Below are positions 51,104-59,303 of a stretch of 64,000 bases of DNA, one piece after another (position 1 is the stretch's first letter; each line of letters starts with the position of its first letter). The DNA is from VAZQ01 sp963821505. Its GTDB lineage: Bacteria > Pseudomonadota > Alphaproteobacteria > Rhizobiales > Xanthobacteraceae. The notes beneath the pieces are model-generated. The model had not been told where the DNA came from, did no database searches, and saw only the letters and a program-made list of their open reading frames with translations. The DNA is taken from positions 124,001 to 188,000 of the forward strand of contig CAWGEH010000028.1 in NCBI GenBank assembly GCA_963821505.1. Reading direction: 5' to 3'. Made by a program: the position numbers and the translations under genes.

Positions 51104-51256
51104 TCAGATCGCGATCGCGGTGGCGTCGTAGCTGTAGAGCCAGTCCATGCGATGCCGGCTTGGTCGCAGGGCCGCGTCACCCTGCTCGGCGATGCCTGCC
51201 ATCCGACCTTGCCGTTCCTGGGCCAGGGCGGCGTGATGGCGATCGAGGACTGTCGG
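51104..51256 (+). pseudogene. Scrambled fragments of an FAD-dependent aromatic monooxygenase gene
   Basis: Two parts of one gene type in opposite orientation. On the minus strand 51152-51104 encodes a C-terminus (RMDWLYSYDATAIAI, stop). On the plus strand 51158-51256 encodes WSQGRVTLLGDACHPTLPFL and QGGVMAIEDC, the FAD-binding GD motif of salicylate/3-hydroxybenzoate hydroxylase-like enzymes, normally some 100 residues upstream of that C-terminus. So a local inversion and deletion has destroyed the gene. Confidence 0.7.
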
Positions 51257-51422
51257 TGCAGTGAAAGTTGCGCGAGATACTGCTTTTGTGCGCGCCGATG
51301 CCTGACCGCGGGCGCAACAGGATACCGGCTGCGACACCTGTTAGATGACATCGGTCTCGGAACGCAGAGCTCAGTGGAGCAAGTCAGCGCGGCGCACACG
51401 CGCCAGCGGCATCAGCCAGGAG
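51257..51422. other. Remnant-like gap before the Nudix gene
   Basis: Nothing protein-like beyond the monooxygenase fragments; no repeat recognised. Confidence 0.35.
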
Positions 51423-51941
51423 TCAATGCGCGGTCGGCGCGACCCGTGCGCCCTGGCTGCGCCGCCTGCCCTTGCTCTGGACCCACGACCTGCCGGGCTT
51501 CTCGCGCCGAACCTTCGCCGCCGCCCTGAGCGCGACCGGACCCACATTGGCGAGGAACACCTTTTCGTGCGCGCGCGTGAGGATCTCGATGGCCTGCTTC
51601 AACGACACCCACTTCACCGCCCTGACGTCGCGCATCGGCTCGCGCATCGGTCCGCCGACCGCATGCATGTGCCAGAACTGCACGATCTTGATGCGGCCGT
51701 CGATCGAATACAGCATCGAGCCGAGAAAGCCATGGACCGAGACCGCGTGTCCGGTTTCTTCCAGCACCTCGCGCCGGGCCGCGGCCAGCGCGCGCTCGCC
51801 CGGATTGAGCTTGCCTTTCGGCAAGACCCAGGACTTGTCCCGGCGCAGCCGCACGATCGCGATGCGCGGCCGCCCGCCTTCCCGCAGCACGATGCCGCCC
51901 GCCGCCAGAACCGGCGCGCGAGCCTCCCCCGAATCGCTCAT
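51423..51941 (-). CDS. Nudix hydrolase
   Basis: A 172-residue Nudix protein hydrolysing a nucleoside diphosphate linked to another moiety. The Nudix box is visible from GKLNPGERALAAARREVLEE into TG, in the expected G-x5-E-x7-REUxEExGU pattern. It is preceded by AGGIVLREGGRPRIAIVRLR and a WVLPKGK strand. The C-terminus is basic (KGRRRSQGARV). I start at ATG 51941 (MSDSGEARAPV); the frame stays open to 52034. The overall form resembles diadenosine or diphosphoinositol polyphosphate hydrolases. It is divergent from the adjacent CYTH-CHAD gene; both families deal with polyphosphate-like substrates, which may be meaningful. Confidence 0.88.
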   Translation of the reverse strand: MSDSGEARAPVLAAGGIVLREGGRPRIAIVRLRRDKSWVLPKGKLNPGERALAAARREVLEETGHAVSVHGFLGSMLYSIDGRIKIVQFWHMHAVGGPMREPMRDVRAVKWVSLKQAIEILTRAHEKVFLANVGPVALRAAAKVRREKPGRSWVQSKGRRRSQGARVAPTAH

Positions 51942-52084
51942 GTCGATGCCATGCTGAACGAACGCACACGAAGCAAGCGCATGCGCAAAAGTGGCGAAGC
52001 ACGGTTTACAAACAATTAATGCCCCCCGGTCCATATGACTTTCATCAAAACGTCACACTGAATCAGTCACAAACGCAGAGCCCC

Positions 52085-53683
52085 ATGGAAGATCAGCCCG
52101 CCGCGCCGTCCCCGGCAAACCTCCCGCCATGCCTCGACCGTTCCCACCCGACCGCCCACGCCGAGATCGAGTTGAAGCTGCGCGCGTCTCCCGCCGCGAT
52201 CGAGCAGATCCGCAAGGCCCCGGTGATCGCGAAACACGCGCGCAACCGCGGCGTGGTGCGCCGGTTGGAGAGCGTGTACTACGACACGCCGGACCGGGCA
52301 CTGGCCCGCCAGCACGTCTCGTTGCGCGTACGGCGCAACGGCAGGCGCTATGTGCAAACCTTGAAGCTCGCGCGCGCCGAGGGGTCACCCTTCGCGCGGC
52401 AGCAATGGGAGACGCCGGTCGATTCCCCGGCGCCGGACCTGACGCGCCTGCCCGCGGAGGTCAACGCCGCGCTCGCGCTCGCCCAGGATGAGCTTGCCCC
52501 GGTATTTGCCACCAGGATCCGCCGTCATGCGCAGCGGCTGATAGTCCACGGCGCGGAGGTCGAGATCGCCTTCGACGAAGGGATGGTCGAGGCGGGCGAG
52601 CAGCGCGAGCCGCTCACCGAGATCGAGCTGGAGCTGAAGGCCGGCGACGCGAGCGCGCTCTACGACGTCGGCATGGCGCTGCTCGAGGTCGCGCCGCTGC
52701 GGATCGGGACGCTGAGCAAGGCCGATCAGGGCTACGCGCTGGCATACGACGCCGTGCCACGGGTGGCGAAAGCCGAACGATCGGCCATCAGCGCGGAGCA
52801 TCGCGTCGACGACGTGGTTGCGATGCTCATGAGCGCCGGCCAGCAGCATCTGCTTGCCAACCAGGCCATCGTGGAGGACGGCCGGGACCCCGAGGGGGTG
52901 CACCAGACGCGGGTCGCGCTGCGCCGCCTGCGCACCGCCTGCTCGCTGCTGCGCAAGGAGATCCCCTCGCCGGCATTCGGCGCCTTCGCAGCCGAGGCGA
53001 AATGGCTGATGCAGGCGCTGTCGCCCGCGCGCGACTGGGACGTGTTCACCACCACCACGCTTGCGCGCCTGCAGCGGGCCTGCGCCTGCGAGGTGGATTT
53101 CGACGGCCTGCGCCGAGCGGCGGAGCCGCATCGCAGCGCGAGCTACGCCCTGCTGCGCGCGGCGCTCACCGATCCACGCTACACCCGCTTCCAGCTGTCG
53201 TTGCGGCGCTGGACCGAGCGGCGTGGCTGGCGGATGGAGGTCCCGAGCGAGGCATTGGGAACCCTGACGGAGCCCGCGCCGGAGCTCGCCGCCCGCGTGC
53301 TCGCACGGCTCCACCGCAAGGCGCTCAAGGAGGGCGCGCATTTCGCACGCCTCGAGCCCGAGGCGCGACACGACCTCAGAAAGACCTTGAAGAAACTGCG
53401 CTACGCCGCCGAGTTCTTCCTGCCGGTCTTTGCCAAGCATCCCTCGGCCAAGCGCTGGCTCGCACGGCTGGCGAAGCTGCAGGATGCGTTGGGCCATGCC
53501 AACGACAGCACGGTTACCCGCTCCCTTCTCGGCGTCACCGGCCAGGCCGAGCTCACGCCGGATCTCCATCGGGCCGCCGGAGCGGCGATCGGCTTCCTGG
53601 CGCGCGATCAGCTCGCCGTCGCGAAGAGCCTGCGCAGGCGCTGGCGGGACTTCAAGGCGGCGCCATGCTTCTGGAGCGAGTAG
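52085..53683 (+). CDS. CYTH-CHAD domain protein (inorganic triphosphatase type)
   Basis: A 532-residue protein with an N-terminal CYTH domain and a C-terminal CHAD domain. The CYTH signature EIELKL (ExExK; Glu27, Glu29, Lys31) is followed by VYYDTPDRALARQHVSLRVR, QTLKLARAEG and TEIELELKAG, giving the acidic and basic tunnel residues of triphosphate-metallo hydrolases. The CHAD part has GVHQTRVALRRLRTACSLL and HDLRKTLKKLRYAAEFF, with conserved histidines and basic residues that bind polyphosphate. Probably an inorganic triphosphatase (YgiF-like). An ATG at 52019 is also in frame; the ATG at 52085 is closer to the usual family start. Confidence 0.92.
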   Translation: MEDQPAAPSPANLPPCLDRSHPTAHAEIELKLRASPAAIEQIRKAPVIAKHARNRGVVRRLESVYYDTPDRALARQHVSLRVRRNGRRYVQTLKLARAEGSPFARQQWETPVDSPAPDLTRLPAEVNAALALAQDELAPVFATRIRRHAQRLIVHGAEVEIAFDEGMVEAGEQREPLTEIELELKAGDASALYDVGMALLEVAPLRIGTLSKADQGYALAYDAVPRVAKAERSAISAEHRVDDVVAMLMSAGQQHLLANQAIVEDGRDPEGVHQTRVALRRLRTACSLLRKEIPSPAFGAFAAEAKWLMQALSPARDWDVFTTTTLARLQRACACEVDFDGLRRAAEPHRSASYALLRAALTDPRYTRFQLSLRRWTERRGWRMEVPSEALGTLTEPAPELAARVLARLHRKALKEGAHFARLEPEARHDLRKTLKKLRYAAEFFLPVFAKHPSAKRWLARLAKLQDALGHANDSTVTRSLLGVTGQAELTPDLHRAAGAAIGFLARDQLAVAKSLRRRWRDFKAAPCFWSE

Positions 53684-53731
53684 CCGGCCGCAGCCGCCCT
53701 CGGCGCGCCGGCGTCGCAGCGCCGTGCCCGC

Positions 53732-54616
53732 TCAGACGTTGCGTGCCAGGAAGTCCCACATCAGGCGCATCGCCGCGCGGCACCCCTCGAGCTCGCTCAT
53801 CTGCATGAACCCGTGCGGCATTCCTTCCATCACGTGCAGCTCGTAAGGGCTCGCGGCGGCCGACAGGGCCTGGCCTAGCGCCAGCGAGTCGGCGAGACAC
53901 CAGGAGTCGTTACCCGCGCCGAGGATGAAGCAGGGCGGAAGCAGCCCCGGCGCCACCGCCTTGAGCGGGCTTACGCGCGGATCGTCGAACGAACCCTCGC
54001 CGCCCGAAACGTAGGTGCGCAATTGCTCCTGAAGTCCGGGGAGCGATCGGGTGCGCTCCGCGGTCGCCTCGAGCTCGTAGACACCGTAGAACAGCACGGC
54101 CGCTCGTACCGGCGCGCGCAGCCCGGGAGCGCTCGCGGCAAGCGCGCCGGCCGCCAAGTTTGCGCCCGCGGAATCGCCGCCGATGGCGATCCGCCGGCCA
54201 TCGCCGTTCCATCGGCGCGCGTTGTCAGCCGCCCATCCAATGGCGAACACCGTGTCGTCCAGCGCGGCCGGAAACGGATGCTCGGGGGCCAGCCGATAGT
54301 CGAGGATGATCGTCAGATAACCCGCTTCGGCAAACTGCATCCCGAGCTTTCGAAACGAGGCCGGGCTTCCGAACGCCCAGCCACCGCCGTGCAGGTAGAT
54401 CACCACGGGGTGCCGCCCGGCTCCCTTGGGCACCGCGACGTCGGCGCGAAGGCCCGGGCGCAGCTCGACATTCTCTTCGAGAGCACCGATGGCCGGAAGA
54501 TCGTGGTTGTAAACGACCGCCAGCTCTTCCCAGGCGCGGCGCTGCGCAGCAATGTCGCCGGCAGGATTCCAGCCCGGCAGCCGCGCCAGAACCCGACGGT
54601 CGTACTCGCTGATCAT
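53732..54616 (-). CDS. Alpha/beta hydrolase, esterase/lipase-like
   Basis: A 294-residue hydrolase of the HSL/kynurenine-formamidase-like group. The oxyanion motif is YLHGGGWAFGSP, the nucleophile elbow IGGDSAGANLAAG, the acid lies in LGAGNDSWCLADS, and the histidine in EGMPHGFMQM. Ester substrate unknown. It is convergent with the CYTH-CHAD gene and lies upstream-to-downstream after the DUF1080 gene on the same strand. Confidence 0.88.
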   Translation of the reverse strand: MISEYDRRVLARLPGWNPAGDIAAQRRAWEELAVVYNHDLPAIGALEENVELRPGLRADVAVPKGAGRHPVVIYLHGGGWAFGSPASFRKLGMQFAEAGYLTIILDYRLAPEHPFPAALDDTVFAIGWAADNARRWNGDGRRIAIGGDSAGANLAAGALAASAPGLRAPVRAAVLFYGVYELEATAERTRSLPGLQEQLRTYVSGGEGSFDDPRVSPLKAVAPGLLPPCFILGAGNDSWCLADSLALGQALSAAASPYELHVMEGMPHGFMQMSELEGCRAAMRLMWDFLARNV

Positions 54617-54713
54617 GCGTCGTATCTTCCCGCCTTCCGCGGGCGACAGCTGCGGACGCGCCTCCCGCTCCGCAACGGGAGAGGGAAGCGGGCAACAGCT
54701 CGCGCGCGCGCAA

Positions 54714-55316
54714 TTACAACGGCTTGATAGCGACTTTGCGGAACTTGACTACGCCCTGGCCGAATTGCAGCGCCACCGGTCCTTCGGTGTGCACGCCGCT
54801 GCGGACGCTCGCGGTTTTCTTGCCGTCGAACATGATGGAAAGGTCGCGGCCCTTGGCCGTGATCTCCATGGTGCTCCACTTGCCACCGGCCTTGGGCATC
54901 GGGTCGACCTCGGCGTGATAGACGATGGCGCCGGTGCCGTAGCTCGGGTCGGGCCGCGTGTCGAAGATGTTGCACTCGTAGCAGGTCTTGGCTCCGGGCT
55001 TCTTGGGGTCCTCGCAGCGGAGGAAGATGCCGCTGTTGGCATCGTTGCTGACCCAGAACTCGGCGTAGATCTGGAAGTCCTTGTATTTGTCCTTGGAGAC
55101 CAGGAAGGCCGTGGTCTTCGGGTCCTTCTTGTCCTTGGCCACGATCGAGCCGTCGTCGATCGCGAAATTGGCGTTGCCGTCACCTTGCCAGTGATCGAGG
55201 TTCTTGCCGTCGAAGAGCGCGATCCAGCCCTCGCCGGACTGGGCCTGCGCCGGACCGGTCACGGGAAACGAGCAGAACGCCAAAAATCCGATGGCGATTG
55301 TCGCCCAGCGTGTCAT
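54714..55316 (-). CDS. DUF1080 (3-keto-disaccharide hydrolase-like) secreted protein
   Basis: A 200-residue protein of the DUF1080 beta-sandwich (concanavalin-like) family. The start is ATG 55316 with GGGAGG upstream; the frame extends further but not convincingly. A signal peptide (MTRWATIAIGFLAFCSF, cleavage after AQA) sends it to the periplasm. The mature part opens GWIALFDGKNLDHWQGDG, and has AEFWVSNDANSGIFLRC, NIFDTRPDPSYGTGAIV and KWSTMEITAKGRDL, all typical. The family binds or cleaves sugar-like ligands; the activity here is not known. Confidence 0.88.
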   Translation of the reverse strand: MTRWATIAIGFLAFCSFPVTGPAQAQSGEGWIALFDGKNLDHWQGDGNANFAIDDGSIVAKDKKDPKTTAFLVSKDKYKDFQIYAEFWVSNDANSGIFLRCEDPKKPGAKTCYECNIFDTRPDPSYGTGAIVYHAEVDPMPKAGGKWSTMEITAKGRDLSIMFDGKKTASVRSGVHTEGPVALQFGQGVVKFRKVAIKPL

Positions 55317-55464
55317 GGCAAAGTCCTCCCTTGGCTTTTGATTGATTGCAATGATAACAAACGCAATGATAGCAAACGCTAGTGCTGGTGTAAGCGGCCT
55401 GGCGGCGTACTCGCGCCGTCGCATTGCCTTCCCCCGAAGCGCGCGACCAGGCCGCCGCAGCAAG

Positions 55465-55571
55465 CTAGCGCATGTTCCGGAAAAGTGGGAACCGGTTTTC
55501 CGAAGAGAACATGCGCAGAATTGAAGATCTTAGAACGCATCACAATTCGACCTAATCGGGATGCGCTCTAG
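55465..55571 (-). repeat. Family A palindromic repeat, copy 9
   Basis: Complete unit in reverse orientation with a few substitutions. The terminal TAG also ends a minus-strand frame (to about 55740, with LIPTDADLRIASCKMRDDVL) that may be another decayed coding region. Confidence 0.92.
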
Positions 55572-55817
55572 GTCTCGGCGGGCACCGGCGCGCGATCGTG
55601 GGCGCCGCCGAGCGCGCCGTAGACGCGCGGAGGCTGCCGGGCGGCGGCGCCGGCGAGGACGTCGTCGCGCATCTTGCAGGAGGCGATACGCAGGTCGGCA
55701 TCGGTGGGAATCAGGTCGTTGACGCCGTCGACCTCAAGCAGCGAAGAGCATCGGGGTCGCGATCGTCATGGTCGCCCGCCGCAGCGAAAAGGCGACTTCG
55801 GAGCTCATATGCGCCGA

Positions 55818-55932
55818 TCAAATCGCAATCGCGGCGGCGGCGTAGTTATAGAGCCAGTCCATCCGCTCCCGCAGGCGGACTTGCTGCCACTCACGCGCGA
55901 CCTCGTCGGCGATCCGGTCCTTGTCGGCAAGG
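55818..55932 (-). pseudogene. C-terminal fragment of an FAD-dependent aromatic monooxygenase
   Basis: Encodes DRIADEVAREWQQVRLRERM, DWLYNYAAAAIAI and stop, the usual C-terminus of salicylate/3-hydroxybenzoate hydroxylase-like proteins and clearly related to the remnant at 51104. The upstream part of the gene is missing; a P hairpin follows immediately at its broken edge. Confidence 0.68.
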
Positions 55933-55937
55933 CTTCA

Positions 55938-55965
55938 CCGCAACTCGGGTTTACCCGAGTTGCGG
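55938..55965. repeat. Single P-type hairpin (P7)
   Basis: CCGCAACTCGGG, loop TTTA, perfect 12-bp stem. The second hairpin of the pair is absent. It sits at the broken end of the monooxygenase fragment. Confidence 0.85.
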
Positions 55966-56481
55966 CTCTCTATATTGCGAGCGCGCTCGCCTTGCATTCC
56001 GAGGACATGGCAAAATCAACGCGAATGACCCAATGTATGGTCCGGCCGTGCGTTGCAAGAGGGTTTCGTCGATCTGGCGGATGTGCGGTCTTGCATCAAT
56101 GTATCCGGCCTCTGATTGGAGCGTGTTGAGCTCCGGGCCATCATGGATATCAGCGCGCCTGCGATCTCATTAGCGGACAGGCCTCGACTGGGCCATTTGG
56201 GTCACCAGTGTTCGCAGGCGCCGGAAAGACCGATCCTCCATCTCATCTCATCCTCTCGCAGACCTCGGCGGGAAACAGGTTGTATGACTACGTCATCGAT
56301 CGCTCCTTAATCTTAGGCAGTTCCTTTGTTCGTGCCGGTGAGGCCGTTCCTTCGTCCCGGCCTGCGCTGGTCCCGAGGCGCCGCGCGCAAGGGGCGGTCA
56401 AGGCTGGCCGTCGCGCTGACCTTGCCTCTTGCTTCGGTGTTGCCAGGCCACGCGTTGACCGGTCCGAGCACGGAGCGACAC
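55966..56481. other. Gap with degraded sequence downstream of the IS110 transposase
   Basis: No intact gene seen. The stretch is interrupted by stops on the minus strand, where short segments such as GLSANEIAGALIS suggest a decayed DNA-binding protein; this is weak. Part of 56330-56481 is likely the non-coding end of the IS110 element. Confidence 0.35.
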
Positions 56482-57546
56482 TTAAACTGGTCGGGGCGAC
56501 ATCGCATGCCTGCTGATGCATTCGAAGTTCCGCTCCTTGTTGAGTACAGCCCAGGCGATGCGGGCCAGTTTGTTGGCCAGCGCGATCGCCAGCACGTTGT
56601 GGTGCAATCGCTTCCTGGCGGCTTCGATCCAGGGTTTGAGCCCGTAGCGTTCCCAGCTTTTCGGTTTGATCAGCACGACCCAAGCCGCCTGTACGAACAG
56701 GACGCGCAGGTAGCGATTGCCGCGCCTGGATATCTTGCCAAGGATCGTGCGGTCTCCCGTCGAGATTTGCTTCGGGACGAGCCCCAGCCAAGCGCCGAAG
56801 TCGCGGCCTTTGGAGAACACATCTCCAGCGCCGATTGCGGCAACCATCGCGCTCGAGATGATCGGCCCGACGCCGGGGACCGTCATCAGCCGTTTGCAGG
56901 CCGCATCTTGATAAGCCAGCGCTGCGATCTCGGTCGACAGGCCCTCGATGCGTTCGTCCAGCCGGCGCCAGTCGCCAGCCAGTTCTTCGACGACGCGCAC
57001 CATGCGCGGCGAGAGGACCTCGGTGCGCGTGGCGAGGATGGCCGGCAACTCGGCGCGCAAAAAGCGCAGCCCCTGTCGCACCGCAACGCCACGCTCCAGC
57101 AGGAACGCGCGGATCTGATTGATGACGCCGGTGCGCTGACTGACCAACCGCTCACGCACGCGGTGCAGCGCCTGCAGGTCGAGCTGTTCGGCGGTCTTCG
57201 TTGCGACGAACTTCATCGTCGGGCGTTGGACCGCCTCGGCGATCGCCTCGGCGTCGCGGAAGTCGTTCTTCTGTCCCTTGCTATACGGGCGCACGTATTT
57301 CGCCGGCATCAGCCGGGCATCGTGACCGAGCAGCTTGAGCCTGCGACTGAGGTGATGCGCGCCGACGCAGGCCTCCATGCCGATCAGGCAAGGCGGCAGG
57401 TTCGCCAGCCGCGTTTCAACCTGACCACGTGACCACTTCTGCCGCAGCACAATCGCGCCGCGCACATCAAGACCTACGACGTGGAACGAGTTCTTCCCGA
57501 TATCAATGCCGATTACGGCGGTGGCAGTGTTGAGTCTCTGAGACAT
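56482..57546 (-). CDS. IS110-family transposase
   Basis: A 354-residue IS110-type (DEDD) recombinase. The N-terminal RuvC-like domain has AVIGIDIGKNSFHVVGLDV, GMEACVGAHHLSRRLK, and KNDFRDAEAIAEAV. The C-terminal Tnp20 domain has RLMTVPGVGPIISSAMVAAI with the catalytic serine, and FGAWLGLVPKQISTG, with KISRRGNRYLRVLFVQAA. The start is the ATG at 57546, preceded by AAGGAG. Full length, no frameshift. IS110 elements lack inverted repeats, so I cannot set exact ends; the non-coding stretch upstream of the gene should hold the bridge RNA region. Confidence 0.92.
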   Translation of the reverse strand: MSQRLNTATAVIGIDIGKNSFHVVGLDVRGAIVLRQKWSRGQVETRLANLPPCLIGMEACVGAHHLSRRLKLLGHDARLMPAKYVRPYSKGQKNDFRDAEAIAEAVQRPTMKFVATKTAEQLDLQALHRVRERLVSQRTGVINQIRAFLLERGVAVRQGLRFLRAELPAILATRTEVLSPRMVRVVEELAGDWRRLDERIEGLSTEIAALAYQDAACKRLMTVPGVGPIISSAMVAAIGAGDVFSKGRDFGAWLGLVPKQISTGDRTILGKISRRGNRYLRVLFVQAAWVVLIKPKSWERYGLKPWIEAARKRLHHNVLAIALANKLARIAWAVLNKERNFECISRHAMSPRPV

Positions 57547-57738
57547 GGCGTGCTCCTTGTCTTTGGCGCCCCTGGCCAGCTTGACTTGCTGGCGGGGCAC
57601 GAGCACGGCCGGACCATTCCATTAGCGGTCTTCGGGCACCTATTCCTGCCGATATTGTTTGTCAAATTCTTGCAGACGAAAACATATAACCCGGCAATTC
57701 GCCAGGTGGCGTATAGATGCAGAAGCTTCTTATCGGGC
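57547..57738. other. Non-coding end of the IS110 element (possible bridge RNA region)
   Basis: 192 bases upstream of the transposase with no frame of note. In IS110 elements the untranslated left end encodes a structured guide (bridge) RNA. I see no clear structure I could vouch for. Confidence 0.35.
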
Positions 57739-58617
57739 TTACTCCCGACACTCGTTGACGGGCGGAGCCTTGCCGTTGAGCAGGACCGCCAGAGCCTGAG
57801 CCGTGCCAATTGGAGCACCGACATAGATCGTCGAACCCGTCTTGCTGGTGGCGGTGGCGGCTTTGCAGTACCGGAAGAAGGACTTGTCGCAAGGATAGGG
57901 CCCGAGGATTTGATAGCCCTGCGCGTCGTCGCCGGTCTTGGCCTGAGTGATAGGGCAGGAACAAATGATTTGTCCCTTCCGCACAGGCTTGTCGAAGCCC
58001 GGGAACGTCGTATCCTCGGTGCTTCTGAAGCATATTCCGCCGTCGCACTGAGCATAGGCACCAGAGCCCTCGCCCGAGCAGGTGTAGACCGCGCCGCCTC
58101 CCTGCGGCGAAGCGATCGACTCAGGCAGACTATAGGTGCTGATCATATATTTGTTGTCGGCACCTGCAGCGTTGACCGAGCAGACGTCCTCGCCCTTGCC
58201 CATCGGAAATGGCAGGCTGATGCTGTCGCCATGCTTCACGTCGCACTGACAGTAGGCGACGCCATCGAACACATTGCAGCGCGCCGCGGCGCAAAGCGCA
58301 TAAGTCTGATTTTTGCATACCTTGAATGACTGGCCGGCCATCTTGTCGAGGAGCTTGTCGATGCAACCCTTCGAAAGCTGGCCCATCTTGTCCTGAATAC
58401 AGGCTTTGACGCGTCCGACGTCGGGCAGCACGCCCGAGCAGAGGCTCCATACATCGCTGCCGCACGCTCGGATGATCCCCAAATCCTGCTCCAAACTGTC
58501 TTCGGCCATCGAGGGTGCAACCAGGCCCGCCATCAACATTAGCGCAACGGACAACCCTGCACCGATCAGCCGCGCTTTTGTAGCCCTCTTCAAACCGTCT
58601 GACATTGCCTTCTTCAT
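57739..58617 (-). CDS. Secreted cysteine-rich protein with a GLG1-like repeat
   Basis: A 292-residue protein with signal peptide (hydrophobic core LIGAGLSVALMLMAGLVA, cleavage near PSMA). The start is ATG 58617 with AAGGAA before it. The mature N-terminus reads RACGSDVWSLCSGVLPDVGR, then CIQDKMGQLSKGCIDKL, the Cys-x-x-D-x-x-x-x-Cys pattern of cysteine-rich GLG1 repeats. The following region is rich in cysteine (about 20 in total), with a CQCDVKHGD segment, CSGEGSGAYAQCDGGICF and ICSCPITQ. Probably a disulphide-stabilised periplasmic protein; no enzymatic motif. Function unknown. Confidence 0.72.
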   Translation of the reverse strand: MKKAMSDGLKRATKARLIGAGLSVALMLMAGLVAPSMAEDSLEQDLGIIRACGSDVWSLCSGVLPDVGRVKACIQDKMGQLSKGCIDKLLDKMAGQSFKVCKNQTYALCAAARCNVFDGVAYCQCDVKHGDSISLPFPMGKGEDVCSVNAAGADNKYMISTYSLPESIASPQGGGAVYTCSGEGSGAYAQCDGGICFRSTEDTTFPGFDKPVRKGQIICSCPITQAKTGDDAQGYQILGPYPCDKSFFRYCKAATATSKTGSTIYVGAPIGTAQALAVLLNGKAPPVNECRE

Positions 58618-58706
58618 TCGCTGTTCCTTTCCAATCCTTCCGGGACACTCGAATGCCGAGCCTCCCCGGCACCTTGCCCAAGGCTTTTCCGCCTCCCGTC
58701 CATCGG

Positions 58707-59098
58707 TCATCCTGCCGCCCGCTGGCTCATCCAGGCGCGCGCCAGCAGGATCGCAAGAATGAGGTGGGCTGCGGCGGCCGGCCAAAGCAGCACGCCAACA
58801 TTCACCCCGCCCATGCCGACGTAGATAAGATAAATGGTGGCGAGCAGGCTCAGCGCGAGAAGCGGCGCGAGCGCCTGCCGGTCTTCGCCCTCGAACGCGC
58901 GCGGCCAGCACCCGAGCGCAAGACAGAGCATCACGAGGCCGGCAATCCTACCGACAAATCCCCGGACGCGTTCAACTCCGACCCGAACAGCAGCCTGGCA
59001 AGCAACGACGGCGCAACGACCAAGCCGGCCCCCGTCACAACTTCAAGGCCGGCGGCGGCCGCAGCGACCCACATTGCCTGAGACCGCGCGCTGCTCAT
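58707..59098 (-). pseudogene. Small four-helix membrane protein, frameshifted
   Basis: Two overlapping minus-strand frames join into one protein of about 130 residues: AMWVAAAAAGLEVVTGAG and PSLLARLLFGSELNASGDLS in the first, then GRIAGLVMLCLALGCWPRAF and LLALSLLATIYLIYVGMGG in the second. Joining them needs one extra G near 58949-58953. The product would have four membrane helices. It is either a recently broken gene or a base lost in sequencing. Confidence 0.65.
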
Positions 59099-59303
59099 CG
59101 CACTACGCGACCTACTGGATCGGGGATTCACATAAGCCGACATTCACCGCATGAATGCCGTGTGCCAATGCGAGGATGCTCCAGTTAGGCGCTGTCGGTC
59201 AACTGGACAGAACGGGACGCCCAAGCTGCATCATGACGCAAGCACTCGGCGTCGCGCGCAATGCACATCTGACCCCAGATGACTGTCGCCTCAAGCCGGC
59301 GCG

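Noticed and set aside
56288..56791. Minus-strand frame overlapping the 3' end of the IS110 transposase
   Set aside because: It is in another frame of the transposase gene and shows no family features.
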